A stretch of DNA of 64,000 nucleotides from Alteromonas sp. 1_MG-2023. Lineage in GTDB: Bacteria; Pseudomonadota; Gammaproteobacteria; Enterobacterales; Alteromonadaceae. The stretch's first letter is position 1. The number at the start of each line of letters is the position of its first letter. A program made the translations under genes and the position numbers. Where the stretch lies: NCBI RefSeq assembly GCF_030547075.1, contig NZ_JAUOQH010000016.1, forward strand, positions 33,393 through 97,392, read 5' to 3'. Below, in pieces: positions 26,162 through 34,275 of this stretch. The notes beneath the pieces were generated by a model that saw only the letters and a program-made list of their open reading frames with translations, was not told the origin of the DNA and ran no database searches.

Positions 26162-26743
26162 ATGGAGCGTACTCTAGCACAGGTTACTAACCTGACTACT
26201 GACGATAAAAGCCAGAGCGAAGCTTCGGTTATTCTCGCAGCACAGCAGGGAGATAAGGTGGCGTATAAAACCCTTTATCACACCCATGTGGGGCGGGTTT
26301 ACGCACTGTGTTTCCGGTTAACTGGCGATCGTGGTCTTGCAGAAGACGCCACGCAAGAAGTGTTTATTCAGTTGTGGTCGAAACTTGATAGGTTCGACGG
26401 ACAAAGTCAGTTTTCTACCTGGTTACATAGTGTTTCTGCGAATGTCACTGTGTCTTATTTGCGAAAACAACGTAATTGGGTACAGCGTATGTTTAATATC
26501 GAATCTAGCCCGGCGATGGACATGCCAGCCGCTGCCGACAGTAGTCAAATAGATTTAGAAGCTTTAGTCGTCCGGTTGCCACAAAGAGCAAGAATGGTAT
26601 TCGTATTACACGCGATTGAAGGGTATAGGCACGAAGAAATTGCCACAATGTTAGATATGGCGGTGGGGACCAGTAAAGCACAATTTCACCGAGCCAAACA
26701 ACTGCTTAAAACGTGGATGGGGTGTGAAGATGACGAAATTTGA
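26162..26743 (+). CDS. ECF-type RNA polymerase sigma factor
   Basis: This 193-residue protein has sigma region 2 (about 35-100: VYALCFRLTGDRGLAEDATQEVFIQLW and FSTWLHSVSANVTVSYLRKQ) and region 4 (about 135-190: RARMVFVLHAIEGYRHEEIATML, AQFHRAKQLLK). There is no region 1 or 3, so it is an extracytoplasmic-function sigma. It overlaps the next gene, a membrane protein of anti-sigma type, by 14 bp, so the pair is translationally coupled. It probably drives its own operon; no autoregulated promoter could be identified by eye. The inducing signal is unknown, perhaps an envelope condition. Confidence 0.9.
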   Translation: MERTLAQVTNLTTDDKSQSEASVILAAQQGDKVAYKTLYHTHVGRVYALCFRLTGDRGLAEDATQEVFIQLWSKLDRFDGQSQFSTWLHSVSANVTVSYLRKQRNWVQRMFNIESSPAMDMPAAADSSQIDLEALVVRLPQRARMVFVLHAIEGYRHEEIATMLDMAVGTSKAQFHRAKQLLKTWMGCEDDEI

Positions 26744-27332
26744 TAAGACCTTGGACGCTGAAATTCAACGCTTGCCACAGCGCCGTGAGCCAGAAAGAGA
26801 CTTATGGCGGGGTATTGAGCTTTCATTGCATTCAAAGGATTCCAAGGTACAAAACAAGGAAGAGAATAGCGTTGCTCAGGTATCCATTGCACCTTGGCTA
26901 GCAATGGCAGCAAGTATCATGCTAGTGAGTGTTATCTGGATTTATTCACCTGCTTTTACCTCAGGAGAAGGTGACTCTGATAGCACCAAGTTAACAGGAA
27001 TAAATTCAGAGCAACCAGGTTCGCGGCAAGCCAACCCACCGCAATCAACTCCAAAGCAGTCAAAGCTTGCAGGCTATGCGCTGGTAGATGCGCTTAGTCA
27101 GCAACAAAACGAGCAAATGACAGCCCTTCTGGCAAGCTATGATAAAACACCAGAATTGAGCGAAAATTGGCAAGCCCAATTAGAAGAGTTAGATGATGCG
27201 GCCGGCGTAATTAGGGCAGCATTAAAAGATGATCCGAGTAATCGGGCATTACTTAAAATGCTACAACACGTATACCAACAGCAAATAACGTTAATTGAGC
27301 GAGTGCACGCGCCCAAATGGCAACAAATTTAA
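26730..27332 (+). CDS. Putative membrane anti-sigma factor
   Basis: The ATG at 26730 is used (GGGGTG upstream); it overlaps the sigma gene. The 200-residue product has a charged cytoplasmic part (1-52) with PERDLWRGIE, a motif common at the start of anti-sigma domains. One membrane helix (about 54-73) and a polar periplasmic part rich in Gln and Ser with a helical C-terminus follow. There is no zinc-binding HxxxCxxC motif. Position directly after and overlapping an ECF sigma gene is the main reason for the call. It is followed by the DUF4097 gene 11 bp later. Confidence 0.72.
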   Translation: MTKFDKTLDAEIQRLPQRREPERDLWRGIELSLHSKDSKVQNKEENSVAQVSIAPWLAMAASIMLVSVIWIYSPAFTSGEGDSDSTKLTGINSEQPGSRQANPPQSTPKQSKLAGYALVDALSQQQNEQMTALLASYDKTPELSENWQAQLEELDDAAGVIRAALKDDPSNRALLKMLQHVYQQQITLIERVHAPKWQQI

Positions 27333-27343
27333 GGAATTATATT

Positions 27344-28330
27344 ATGACCACAATACGCAAAACCTTGGCTAGTGTACTTTTTCATGGCGTGCTTATTAGC
27401 AGCTCACTATTGGCAGTATCAGCCCATGCAGGCGAGAAAATTGACCGTATGCTCGATGCCCCTAACAATGCAAAAATTGATATTGAACACGTTAATGGGG
27501 ATGCTGAAATTAGAGGATGGGATAAGCCTCAGGTTCAGGTTACCGGAGAGCTTGGTGAAAACACGGAAGAATTTATCTTTGAGCAGCGGGGCAATGTCAT
27601 TGTTATCCATGTAGAAGTGGAGAGAAGCGGGATGGATTGGTGGAAAAATAAAAGCAAAGTGAAAGGCGACGATCTGGTTATTTTTGTGCCGAAAACCAGC
27701 GATGTTAATTACACCGCGGTGAATGCAGACGTTGAAATAAGCGATATTACCCAAGGCGTTAATGTAGAAGTGGTGAATGGTGATGTGCTTATTAGCGATG
27801 TTGCAGACCGAGTTAAAGTTGAGTCGGTTAATGGCGATATTACGCTAAAAAACGTGAAGGGTAGACTGGATATTGAAACCGTAAATGGTGATGTAGAAGC
27901 TGCGCATTCAGGCCAAGAAGATGTATCTTTTGTAGCGGTTAATGGCGACTTGAAACTTGCCTCTACTAGCCCTGATGTAACGGTTGAAACGGTAAATGGC
28001 GGTATAGACCTCAAGCTAGAGAAAATAGACTCGCTAAGTGTGACTACGGTAAATGGAACAACTAACGCCCGCATGTATTTGAATAAAAATGGGCGATTGA
28101 ACGCCAACTCAGTAGGCGGCGAACTGCATTTTAGTTTTCAACCTGAGGTCGCTGCCCAGTTTGATATTGAAACTCACGCCGGCGGAAAGATTACTAATAA
28201 CGTGAGTAGCGATGAAGCTAAGAAACCTAAATACGGCCCAAGTAGCTGGCTACGATTTATCAACAACGATGGCTCTGCCAATGTTGATATCTCTACCGTT
28301 AATGGGCGAATTACAATTGATGCTCAATAG
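27344..28330 (+). CDS. Secreted DUF4097 repeat protein
   Basis: The ATG at 27344 follows AAGGA, giving 328 residues with a signal peptide ending SAHAG (about 30). The mature part is a DUF4097 (putative adhesin) beta-helix-like protein. VN(G/A) turn motifs begin at V50, 126, 144, 162, 180, 199, 217, 236 and 319 (with a variant SVGG at 257), 18-19 residues apart over the middle region. Each reads like 'V-N-G-D-hydrophobic'. It is probably periplasmic or surface-bound. It is the third gene of the sigma/anti-sigma operon and so a likely output or sensor of that system. No biochemical function is known. Confidence 0.82.
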   Translation: MTTIRKTLASVLFHGVLISSSLLAVSAHAGEKIDRMLDAPNNAKIDIEHVNGDAEIRGWDKPQVQVTGELGENTEEFIFEQRGNVIVIHVEVERSGMDWWKNKSKVKGDDLVIFVPKTSDVNYTAVNADVEISDITQGVNVEVVNGDVLISDVADRVKVESVNGDITLKNVKGRLDIETVNGDVEAAHSGQEDVSFVAVNGDLKLASTSPDVTVETVNGGIDLKLEKIDSLSVTTVNGTTNARMYLNKNGRLNANSVGGELHFSFQPEVAAQFDIETHAGGKITNNVSSDEAKKPKYGPSSWLRFINNDGSANVDISTVNGRITIDAQ

Positions 28331-28366
28331 CAGCATGAAAGTGTAAGTTAATAAAGGTTATAAATA

Positions 28367-28474
28367 ATGGGGGCATAGCCAAAGCGCGCTTTGTTTAATT
28401 AGCGCTTTAACATGCAACAGGCGCTTTGACATGAAAAAGCGGCTCTAGCTTGAAAAAGACGCTATAGCCCCCAT
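28367..28474. repeat. 108-bp element bounded by inverted repeats
   Basis: ATGGGGGCATAGC (28367-28379) faces GCTATAGCCCCCAT (28461-28474), complementary except for one extra base. Inside are AAAGCGCGCTTT (palindrome, 28381-28392) and two direct copies of GCGCTTT(A/G)ACATG. The whole could fold as a branched structure or be a tiny nonautonomous mobile element. Confidence 0.6.
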
Positions 28475-28516
28475 ATAGTAATTAAGCAACGACAGATTAC
28501 TATTGCATTGCTGCAA

Positions 28517-28552
28517 CGTCAGGTGGTGCTACATCGTCAGGTGGTGCTACAT
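28517..28552. repeat. Tandem duplication of 18 bp
   Basis: CGTCAGGTGGTGCTACAT at 28517-28534 is repeated exactly at 28535-28552. It lies in noncoding DNA. Confidence 0.8.
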
Positions 28553-28695
28553 CACTTAACAGGCCAGTAATCTGTCTACCGCAGTTTTGTGTCTATTTAC
28601 CCCACGCTTATGAACATAACGCCTATACCCGCGTCAGAATAGCTAAGTCAATATCCGCAAATAGCGCTAAATAATCAATAATTAGGGAAAGAGCT

Positions 28696-29166
28696 TTGAA
28701 TATTCTTAGCCATTTTAAGCGTTTTTGGCGCTTTCACGGCCTCATTGCCGGCGCAATAAGTGTCAGTGTATTAACACTAGGATGCGCAGTAAAAGATCCT
28801 GCCTTCTTTGAAGGAACTTGGGTGGTGACAGAAGCCTACCAGCCAGGTATTTCAGCACAAAGTGAATCAGAAGCTGACGAGATGTTAGGTAGTTCGTTAG
28901 TCTATCGGTCAGACGGTGCACACTTAAATCAGCAAGCCTGTTTGTCACCTGAGTATTCCGAGAAGAAAATTGATGTAGCTGAAGTCGCCTTAAGTTTCAA
29001 AATTGACAGTGATTTACTTGGCTTTGATGATGGGAAGGTAACCCAAGTAGAACTTGTCTGTGAGAACGGAGCGCAAGAACTAGGTTCAGTATTGTTGTAT
29101 CAAGAGCATAGTGTGGCGTACACGGTTTTTGATGGCACTTTTTTTCGTATTGAAAAAACTCTCTAA
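28696..29166 (+). CDS. Hypothetical small lipoprotein
   Basis: A TTG start at 28696 has AGGG eight bases before it. The 156-residue product begins with a basic, then hydrophobic segment ending LTLGC30, a plausible but not perfect lipobox. The rest is acidic, with DPAFFEGTWVVTEAYQPG after the lipid cysteine and two further cysteines (near residues 82 and 135) that could pair. I recognise no family. It lies 365 bp after the DUF4097 gene and before dnaB, so it may or may not belong to the sigma-factor group. Confidence 0.65.
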   Translation: MNILSHFKRFWRFHGLIAGAISVSVLTLGCAVKDPAFFEGTWVVTEAYQPGISAQSESEADEMLGSSLVYRSDGAHLNQQACLSPEYSEKKIDVAEVALSFKIDSDLLGFDDGKVTQVELVCENGAQELGSVLLYQEHSVAYTVFDGTFFRIEKTL

Positions 29167-29381
29167 ATTAACCTTTGAGTTTACCATTGTAGATTACCGT
29201 TTTTGGGGTAGCGTAGTTATGCGAGCCCTTACAAGACAAGCACTTCATTAAAATCTGTGTTCTCCTGCAAGGTTATTTAATACGACTAACCTTCATTTAT
29301 GCTCTTATCCTCATTGTTCAACGTTGCGCAAAAGCGCATAATAGTGGGCCGTGCTTCAAGTAAATAGAGTAGGTAGTGTAA

Positions 29382-30767
29382 GTGGTATCCCCTCCAAAAG
29401 GCGATAATAGTGTAGAGAAGTTGAAAGTTCCCCCTCATAGTATTGAGGCTGAACAGTCTGTTCTTGGCAGTATGCTTATTGATCCAGAAAGTTGGGATAA
29501 AGTGGCGGAAGTCGTTACTGATACTGACTTTTACAATCGCTCTCACCAAACTATTTTTAGTGCTATTACTCGGTTACTGAACCGAAGTGCTCCGGTCGAT
29601 CTTATCACCGTATCGGAAGAGCTTGAAAAGCATGATGAACTTGAAAATGCTGGCGGCTTCGCTTATCTCGGTGAATTAGCTAAAAATACGCCTAGTTCGG
29701 CAAACGTAAAGTCTTATGCACAAATTATCAGTGAACGTGCTATTACCCGTGAGCTTATTGGTGTAGCTCATGAGATTGCCGAAGTAGGGTATAACCCTGA
29801 AGGCCGCGACAGCGCGGATATCTTAGACTTAGCAGAAAGCAAAGTATTTGAAATTGCAGAACGCCGCACAGGTGAAAATGAAGGCCCTCGGGATGTAGAG
29901 GCAGTACTAGGTAAAACCATCGACCGTCTTGAAGTTTTGGTTAAAACCAATAAAGAAGTAACCGGTGTGACTACTGGCTTCACAGATTTAGATAAAAAGA
30001 CCAGTGGTCTTCAACCTTCAGACTTAATTATTGTTGCTGCTCGTCCTTCAATGGGTAAAACCACGTTTGCCATGAACCTGGTCGAAAACGCCATGATGTC
30101 CGAAGAAAAGCCCGTATTAGTATTCAGTTTAGAGATGCCCTCTGAACAGATTATGATGCGTATGTTGGCGTCACTTAGTCGTGTTGATCAAACCAAAATT
30201 CGTACAGCTCAGCTAGATGACGAAGATTGGGCACGTATCTCAAACACGATGGCAATGTTGAAAGACAAAGACAGGCTGTTTGTTGATGATTCATCTGGTC
30301 TTACGCCAATGGATGTGAGAAGCCGAGCCAGAAAGCTGGCCCGTGAGCGTGGCGGCATTAGCTTAATCATGATTGATTACCTTCAACTTATGCGCGTACC
30401 GTCATTGAGTGACAATAGAACCTTGGAGATTGCTGAAATCTCCCGTTCACTTAAGGCGTTAGCAAAAGAGTTAGAAGTGCCTGTGGTTGCCCTGTCACAA
30501 CTTAACCGAAGCCTAGAGCAACGGGCCGATAAACGACCTGTAAACTCAGATTTGCGTGAATCGGGCTCTATCGAGCAGGATGCCGACCTTATTATGTTTA
30601 TCTACCGTGATGAGGTTTATCACGAGAACAGCGAAGAGAAGGGCGTAGCAGAGATAATTATAGGTAAACAACGTAACGGTCCTATCGGCACCAGTCGTCT
30701 TACTTTCCAAGGCCAGTTCTCTCGTTTTGACAATTATGCTGGTCCAGCAATGCCTGACGAATATTAA
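29382..30767 (+). CDS. dnaB: Replicative DNA helicase DnaB
   Basis: This 461-residue hexameric 5'-3' helicase of the replication fork has an N-terminal domain starting PPHSIEAEQSVLGSMLIDPESWD. The RecA-like domain shows Walker A ARPSMGKTTFA (about 221-231), VFSLEMPSEQIMMRM, Walker B region LIMIDYLQLM (about 327-336) and SQLNRSLEQRADKRP. No intein is present. The start is GTG at 29382 with AGGT before it. A terminator follows, convergent with the OmpA-like gene. It is slightly separated from rplI compared with many relatives. Confidence 0.97.
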   Translation: MVSPPKGDNSVEKLKVPPHSIEAEQSVLGSMLIDPESWDKVAEVVTDTDFYNRSHQTIFSAITRLLNRSAPVDLITVSEELEKHDELENAGGFAYLGELAKNTPSSANVKSYAQIISERAITRELIGVAHEIAEVGYNPEGRDSADILDLAESKVFEIAERRTGENEGPRDVEAVLGKTIDRLEVLVKTNKEVTGVTTGFTDLDKKTSGLQPSDLIIVAARPSMGKTTFAMNLVENAMMSEEKPVLVFSLEMPSEQIMMRMLASLSRVDQTKIRTAQLDDEDWARISNTMAMLKDKDRLFVDDSSGLTPMDVRSRARKLARERGGISLIMIDYLQLMRVPSLSDNRTLEIAEISRSLKALAKELEVPVVALSQLNRSLEQRADKRPVNSDLRESGSIEQDADLIMFIYRDEVYHENSEEKGVAEIIIGKQRNGPIGTSRLTFQGQFSRFDNYAGPAMPDEY

Positions 30768-30887
30768 TCGGGTAGAAAGGGTAGGTGTAGGTTCATTGCG
30801 ACAGCAAAAGTAGTGAACATCAATAGAGGTTAGGCGTTAGACACAAGAGGCTAGACACACATGAGACTAGTCGTAAAAGAATAGACA

Positions 30888-30919
30888 TAAAAAAAGGCGC
30901 CTCAAGGGCGCCTTTTTTG
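30888..30919. terminator. Bidirectional terminator between dnaB and the OmpA-like gene
   Basis: A-run, GGCGCC (30896-30901), loop TCAAG, GGCGCC (30907-30912) and a run of six T. It lies between convergent genes. Confidence 0.9.
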
Positions 30920-30933
30920 GGTCTGAGGGAAGC

Positions 30934-32130
30934 TTACTTCTCTTCAGGAACCTTAACAGTATCTTTAACAGTCACAGAGATGCGACGGTTAACACGATGT
31001 GCTTCGGCATTTTTACTAGAATCTAGTAAACGAGTCTCACCGTAACCAACAGTTTCTAAACGGCTAGCATCGATGTTGTACATATCTACCATAACTTCTT
31101 TGAAAGATGCAGCACGGTCTTCAGAAAGATCCATGTTGTATGCTTCAGAACCTGGTGCAGAAGTATGACCTTCAATTACCGCGGTAGTGTTAGTGTACTG
31201 CTTCATGAACTCAGCGAATTCAGAGATTTCTGGATCACGAGGTGCTTTAACAACAGAGCTTTCGTTGTCGAAAAGAACGCGTAGTGTAATTTCTACAGTC
31301 TCTTCGTCAAATACTGTACAACCTTTAGCGTCAACTTTAACGCCTGCAGCTGTGTCTGGGCACATGTCTTTCGAATCTACAACGCCATCGTTATCAGCAT
31401 CTTTAAGTGCACAACCTTTAGCATCAACAACAGTACCTGCTGGTGTGTTAGGGCACTGGTCTACACTGTTAAGTACGCCGTCGTTATCGTTATCAATGCT
31501 ACAACCTGTTGCGTCAACACGTACGCCAGCTGGCGTCATTGGACACTGGTCTTTACTATCAATTACGCCATCGCTGTCAGCATCTTTAGGTGCAGAAGGT
31601 GTAGATTTTCCGAAAGGAACCGCTAAACCAACTTTAACGCTGTAGTCGTTATAGTCTTCACCGAAATCATGGTAAGTAGCAATCTCTGTGATAATTTTAA
31701 CAGAGTCAGCTAAATCCCAATGTTTACCGATACCGATGTTACCTAGTGTTGTTGAGTCGCCAACTGATTGACGTTTAACACCACCGAATAGGTACCATGC
31801 ATCGTTAGGCATGAAATACATTGCATCAACACCTACCATTTCGCCATCTTCGCTTGTGCTTGAAGCTGTGCCGCCACGGTAATCTAGATCTAGAGCAGTA
31901 AATTCAACACGAGCTGCCCAGCTTTGTGTAAAGCGGAAACCGTATTCGAAAGCTACGCCTTGGCCATCATCGTAAACGCCTTCAGTCATTGGACGAGAAG
32001 CATCAGTGTTGTAATACATGCCTGAGATACCAAACCAGTTTTTGTAATCTGGCTCAGAAGAATCTTGTGCAAAAGCAGTTGATGAAAGTACGGCAAGCGA
32101 AAGTGCCGCTAATTTAAAGTGTTTTTTCAT
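30934..32130 (-). CDS. OmpA-family outer-membrane protein with thrombospondin type 3 repeats
   Basis: The ATG at 32130 (AGGA seven bases before) gives 398 residues with a signal peptide ending AFAQ. An N-terminal eight-stranded barrel (about 25-190) is followed by three calcium-binding type 3 repeats (DSDGVIDSKDQCP, DNDGVLNSVDQCP, DNDGVVDSKDMCP). Each has an Asp-rich loop and a cysteine pair. The C-terminal OmpA/MotB peptidoglycan-binding domain has IEGHTSAPGSEAYN, LSEDRA and GYGETRL..NRRI. It should be an abundant porin-like anchor between outer membrane and cell wall, as OprF or OmpA. It stands alone. Confidence 0.92.
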   Translation of the reverse strand: MKKHFKLAALSLAVLSSTAFAQDSSEPDYKNWFGISGMYYNTDASRPMTEGVYDDGQGVAFEYGFRFTQSWAARVEFTALDLDYRGGTASSTSEDGEMVGVDAMYFMPNDAWYLFGGVKRQSVGDSTTLGNIGIGKHWDLADSVKIITEIATYHDFGEDYNDYSVKVGLAVPFGKSTPSAPKDADSDGVIDSKDQCPMTPAGVRVDATGCSIDNDNDGVLNSVDQCPNTPAGTVVDAKGCALKDADNDGVVDSKDMCPDTAAGVKVDAKGCTVFDEETVEITLRVLFDNESSVVKAPRDPEISEFAEFMKQYTNTTAVIEGHTSAPGSEAYNMDLSEDRAASFKEVMVDMYNIDASRLETVGYGETRLLDSSKNAEAHRVNRRISVTVKDTVKVPEEK

Positions 32131-32221
32131 AGTCACATCCTGTTAAACGTTGAGTGATTATCGATTTATGATAATTCTAGCTTGTGCTTAGTAGTAGCTA
32201 AGCAATTTATATGCCGTTTTG

Positions 32222-32668
32222 TTATATAGGCGATCTAGCTAACCCTTGTAATGTGGCAATAATCGTTCTTTGGCCGCCAAAATCTCGGTGCTCGCCAAGC
32301 ATGATGCCTTGCCAAGTACCAAGTTGTAGCCTCCCTTTCTCCACTGGTATTGAAACCTGACACCCCAGTAAACTAGACTTCAAATGGGCTGGCATATCAT
32401 CACTACCTTCGTAAGTATGCCGGAAAAAGGGCAAATTTTCTTTTACACTATAGTTAAAGAAGGCCTCCATATCCGACCTAACAGTCGGATCTGCATTCTC
32501 ATTTATGGTTAGACTTGCACTTGTATGCTTAAGCCATAAATGAAGAAGACCTACTTCAATGCTTTGCAGCATTGGTAAAGCGCTAATTATATACTCTGTT
32601 ACTAGATGAAAGCCACGAGGAAATTCAGGTAGTGTAATATTTTCAGAGTACCAGGAATTATTTGTCAA
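32222..32668 (-). CDS. yjbQ: YjbQ family protein (UPF0047)
   Basis: This 148-residue protein has the family signature: [24 protein letters not shown] (about 43-66), then [15 protein letters not shown] and [16 protein letters not shown], with conserved His and Asp residues. E. coli YjbQ shows weak thiamine-phosphate synthase activity, and its true role is unclear. The start is TTG at 32668, which overlaps the end of cheX by 11 bp, so translation is probably coupled. It is the last gene of the minus-strand zur-cheX-yjbQ unit. Confidence 0.87.
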   Translation of the reverse strand: MTNNSWYSENITLPEFPRGFHLVTEYIISALPMLQSIEVGLLHLWLKHTSASLTINENADPTVRSDMEAFFNYSVKENLPFFRHTYEGSDDMPAHLKSSLLGCQVSIPVEKGRLQLGTWQGIMLGEHRDFGGQRTIIATLQGLARSPI

Positions 32669-33122
32669 AACAGATCTCTAAGTGCGCAAGCCCTTCATCG
32701 CACATAAAAGGTAATATTATCTTTGCTCCGCTCACCTGATGGCTAATGGTATGCTGCTTCCCAGACACAACAATAGGGGTAGCCATTCCAAACTCGAAGC
32801 CACGCTCAGCTAGGTCACGCTTGGCATTACCACAGATCATGTTGGTCACTTCACCCACCATATCACCTACTTCCGCATCAAGTTTTTCTGGGCGCTCACC
32901 CACCATGCGTTCCATAATAGTTAACGCCAAAGACTCTTCAAAAGTAATTGACATAGAACCGCGTACATTGGGGCCCACCATACCAATTAAACCTGAAACG
33001 TCTCCTTTAGCGACTTCACCCTGCTTACGCTTCGGTTTACCCGGAGTAAGCTTAGTTTGCGCCATGGTTTCCAATACATTGAGTAAACCAGCAATAAAAG
33101 GGTTAACGAAATCAGCATTCAT
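32658..33122 (-). CDS. cheX: CheX-like chemotaxis phosphatase
   Basis: This 154-residue protein of the CheC/CheX/FliY family has one phosphatase motif E91-x-x-N94 in [15 protein letters not shown]. The usual surrounding beta-alpha topology is present ([27 protein letters not shown]). It would dephosphorylate CheY-P or another receiver protein. No cheY or other chemotaxis gene is adjacent. It overlaps the end of zur by 11 bp and its own end overlaps yjbQ by 11 bp. The pairing of a chemotaxis phosphatase with a zinc repressor in one coupled unit is unusual. Confidence 0.87.
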   Translation of the reverse strand: MNADFVNPFIAGLLNVLETMAQTKLTPGKPKRKQGEVAKGDVSGLIGMVGPNVRGSMSITFEESLALTIMERMVGERPEKLDAEVGDMVGEVTNMICGNAKRDLAERGFEFGMATPIVVSGKQHTISHQVSGAKIILPFMCDEGLAHLEICFDK

Positions 33123-33585
33123 GGGAGTGTTCCTTCTCTACGGTATTTTCCGTCTGTTGGCATTCAGAACAAAGTCCATGGGCTTCAATGGTTTGCTTTG
33201 ACACTTTAAAGCCATTAGCTTGTGCCTGGCTATCTAGTGTCTCTTTTAAACCCTCAGACTGTATCTCAGCGACGTCACCGCAACTGTCGCAAATAAGGAA
33301 CTGAACAGGGTGATTGCAACCAAAATGGTAGCAAGCAACAAAAGCATTGGTCGACTCTAAACGGTGGATAAATCCAAAGTCGAGTAAAAAGTCGAGAGCA
33401 CGATAAACAGTAGCCGGTTTCGCACCAGACTCAGTTTCTTTTAACGCATCAAGCAATTCATATGCACCCATAGGCCCATGTTTAGAGACTAAAATTTCGT
33501 ACACTTTCTCTCGAAGAGGGGTAAATCTAGCGCCTCTTTGCTCGCAGTATGCGCGTGCTTTATTGATAAGCGTGGCTTTATTCAT
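33112..33585 (-). CDS. zur: Zinc uptake regulator Zur (Fur family)
   Basis: This 157-residue Fur-family repressor has a winged helix at about 15-80 (RFTPLREKVYEIL, KPATVYRALDFLLDFGFIHRLES). The metal/dimer domain has C99-x-x-C102 and C139-x-x-C142 for structural zinc, and HFGCNHPVQFLIC. Sequence character (KPATVYRAL, TNAFVACYH) is Zur rather than Fur. It represses zinc-uptake genes when zinc is plentiful. A perfect Zur-box palindrome lies elsewhere in this window at 62038-62062. The C-terminus HSHEC could bind metal. It is the first gene of an overlapping operon with cheX and yjbQ. Confidence 0.88.
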   Translation of the reverse strand: MNKATLINKARAYCEQRGARFTPLREKVYEILVSKHGPMGAYELLDALKETESGAKPATVYRALDFLLDFGFIHRLESTNAFVACYHFGCNHPVQFLICDSCGDVAEIQSEGLKETLDSQAQANGFKVSKQTIEAHGLCSECQQTENTVEKEHSHEC

Positions 33586-33659
33586 TTATTGCTACCGTGG
33601 CTATTTACTTATTATATTGATTACGACTCAATTAATTACACAGATTAAACTAACGGCAA

Positions 33660-34106
33660 TTAATCTGCGTTGGTATACATGTGTGCAATTAACTGATCTT
33701 CTAAAGCAAAGCGCTCTTCAAGAGTTTCACCAATATTAGCAAGCTCGCTGTCAAATACAGCTGCTTGTTCAATAGTAAGTGCCTCTGCGAATTTATCATT
33801 GAATTGTAAGGCTGAGTCGGTCGTTTGTGTAAGTTTTGGGTAAAGGCGTTGTTTCAAAGCCTTACCTTCTACTTCGTCATCAACCAGCATATCAAAAACC
33901 TCAAAATGCCCAGCGGAAAGGTAGTCCATTAGATTTTCACAAAAATTAGCAATGTCATTAGCTTCAGGTAATGACTCGCCTTGCTGGTTTAAACCTGCCA
34001 AATGACAATAAGAAACAAGCAGTGACTGTCTGGCTAAAAGCCAATTATCGACAGTATCGCTTTTCCCGCCCCATTTTACTTTTACCTTTTCTAACTGCTG
34101 TAACAT
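33660..34106 (-). CDS. rsd: Regulator of sigma 70, Rsd/AlgQ family
   Basis: This 148-residue protein has conserved Rsd stretches: VDNWLLARQSLLVSYCHLAGL (about 20-40), CENLMDYLSAGHFEVFDML (about 55-73) and IGETLEERFALEDQLI (about 127-142). Rsd binds region 4 of the housekeeping sigma factor and favours alternative sigma factors in stationary phase. In E. coli rsd also lies beside nudC and hemE, which supports the call. It is divergent from nudC over a 169-bp promoter region. Confidence 0.88.
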   Translation of the reverse strand: MLQQLEKVKVKWGGKSDTVDNWLLARQSLLVSYCHLAGLNQQGESLPEANDIANFCENLMDYLSAGHFEVFDMLVDDEVEGKALKQRLYPKLTQTTDSALQFNDKFAEALTIEQAAVFDSELANIGETLEERFALEDQLIAHMYTNAD

Positions 34107-34275
34107 GTCATGATCCTTTCAATCAGCGCTATTTAATCCAGCACCTGCTATTTACCAGCATTTAGCCCCTAGTATAACACTCAGCCTATACGACACAAAT
34201 TGAACCCACCGAGTTGTCACAATTAAATATATGTTATCTTAACTTGTACATATTTAATGGGTGGGTAACAGTTTT

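Larger units (their letters stand above)
28331..28695. other. 365-bp intergenic region
   Basis: No gene is supported. The stretch holds a 108-bp element bounded by inverted repeats and, after it, an 18-bp tandem duplication. The ribosome site AGGG for the next gene lies at 28684-28687. Confidence 0.7.

Noticed and set aside
26162..28330. A contact-dependent or adhesin secretion system around the DUF4097 protein
   Set aside because: No secretion partner or toxin domain is present; the signal peptide and sigma/anti-sigma context explain the group better.
31187..31645. A 152-codon plus-strand frame within the OmpA-like gene
   Set aside because: It is the antisense of the repetitive calcium-binding region; its Ser/Thr/Pro-rich repeats mirror the true repeats.
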